6,177 bases of DNA, taken from the NCBI GenBank assembly GCA_016763915.1, contig JAESSX010000321.1, positions 1 to 6,177 of the forward strand. The letters are read 5' to 3'. Below the pieces are notes generated by a model that did not search any database, was not told the DNA's origin, and was given only the letters and a program-made list of their open reading frames with translations. Shown one piece after another: positions 5,816 to 6,177 of this stretch. This stretch comes from Rhodospirillales bacterium (lineage in GTDB: Bacteria; Pseudomonadota; Alphaproteobacteria; Rhodospirillales_A; Casp-alpha2). The position numbers and the translations under genes are program-made. How positions within the stretch are numbered: the stretch's first letter is position 1; every line of letters begins with the position of its first letter.

Positions 5816-6092
5816 ATTCCCGCCTTCCCCCAACACAAAGGTTTGTTTCCAGGCCGAATAGCGCCACGAAACGCCGCGTCACCGGACGCACATGGGGCGG
5901 GCCGTTGATCGGAATAGCCGAACAGGAAACGCCGGTGCGGCATGGCTCTTTCATGATTGCCGGGAAAACGTCCGGCACCATCCCCGAATGTTCCAAATCC
6001 TGCACAACACCGGGATCGAAGGTCGGGTATTCGTCAACGCTGGTCCACCCTTCCTTTGTCTTGCAACCGAAGTCCAGGTTCATTTTCGTCAT
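5802..6092 (-). pseudogene. Degenerate small SAM-dependent methyltransferase (remnant, 96 codons)
   Basis: The frame reads like the start of a small methyltransferase family whose members, from memory, are over 200 residues. Residues 4-34 (MNLDFGCKTKEGW..VD.YPTF.P.VVQDLE) match its N-terminus. Residues 41-49 (DVFPAIMKE) and 67-84 (HVRPVTRRFVALFGLETN) match segments that in intact members read roughly F..I.KE.YRV and THVRPIT...LALFSK..N. Between these blocks the expected PWPF...SLEHLG stretch is missing, as is most of the VPHPR.D.F segment. The Gly that should follow FGC in the SAM-binding loop is Lys. The frame stays open throughout, so losses appear to be in-frame deletions plus truncation at the 3' end, where the TPR-methyltransferase gene begins. 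No clear ribosome binding site precedes the ATG at 6092. It could alternatively be a chance ORF or a short expressed leader. Confidence 0.5.
5823..5830 (-). promoter_or_regulatory. Ribosome binding site that selects the start of the TPR-methyltransferase gene
   Basis: GGGGAAGG on the minus strand, seven bases before the ATG at 5813-5815. It lies downstream of the alternative GTG at 5834-5836, so it can only serve the ATG. It sits inside the upstream degenerate methyltransferase ORF, so translational coupling with that frame is possible. Confidence 0.6.
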
Positions 6093-6177
6093 GTTAACTT
6101 TTAGCCGCCGCCGGTGTCCAGCCCCGGTTGGACGGCGCCATGGGTTCGATTATCAACCTCAACCAGCCGGTTTCCGA
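6093..6177. other. Unresolved edge fragment, possibly the end of a minus-strand gene or the start of a plus-strand gene
   Basis: Three readings of these 85 bases are open. On the minus strand one frame ends at TAA 6101-6103 with the tail VQPGLDTGGG. A second ends at TAA 6095-6097 with GWTPAAAKS. On the plus strand an ATG at 6140 opens MGSIINLNQPVS to the edge, with only a weak GGA before it. Third-position GC does not separate them clearly. The minus-strand readings would fit an operon running into the methyltransferase remnant. Confidence 0.3.

Noticed and set aside
5816..5836. GTG at 5836 as the start of the TPR-methyltransferase gene
   Set aside because: The GTG lies upstream of the best ribosome binding site, which therefore serves the ATG at 5815, and the seven extra codons (with GEGG) are simply the translated binding site.
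4784..5908. Plus-strand open frames at 4784-5263 and 5288-5908
   Set aside because: They are antisense shadows of the TPR units of the methyltransferase gene, with no domain and periodicity explained by the minus strand.

Overview
The window looks like an accessory stretch of a flagellar and surface-modification region from a GC-rich alphaproteobacterium. Rhodospirillales is the most likely order, but that is an inference. The evidence is a FlaF-type protein (a family known from alphaproteobacterial flagellin control), a near-consensus sigma-54 promoter of the kind that drives late flagellar genes, high GC at third codon positions, and two large TPR-effector proteins.

Layout. (1) Positions 1-450, minus strand: the first 150 residues of an Asp/Arg-rich, disordered protein that runs off the left edge. 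It has a good ribosome binding site and a sigma-54 promoter at 491-506, and is probably the flagellar hook-length protein FliK. (2) Positions 451-798: a divergent control region. (3) Positions 799-1185, plus strand: a FlaF-like protein of 128 residues. (4) Positions 1192-3048, minus strand: a 618-residue protein with eight TPRs and a GT-B glycosyltransferase domain of the GT9/OGT-like kind. It converges on flaF with only 6 bases between the stop codons. (5) Positions 3049-3373: an AT-richer intergenic stretch with a run of nine G and no recognisable gene. (6) Positions 3374-5815, minus strand: an 813-residue protein with eight TPRs, a long helical middle region, a QYEENPYPRW signature and a class I SAM-dependent methyltransferase domain. 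(7) Positions 5802-6092, minus strand: a 96-codon ORF that reads like the shrunken remains of a separate small methyltransferase. (8) Positions 6093-6177: an edge fragment that cannot be resolved.

Working together (inference). Both large proteins pair the same kind of eight-unit TPR scaffold with a different catalytic domain, one a glycosyltransferase and one a methyltransferase. Caulobacter FlmG, a flagellin glycosyltransferase, has TPRs that recognise flagellin and a C-terminal GT domain. With flaF next door, the simplest model is that the TPRs recruit flagellin or another surface protein for glycosylation and perhaps for methylation of the protein or glycan. The sequence does not show the substrate. 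General surface-polysaccharide or protein modification remains possible.
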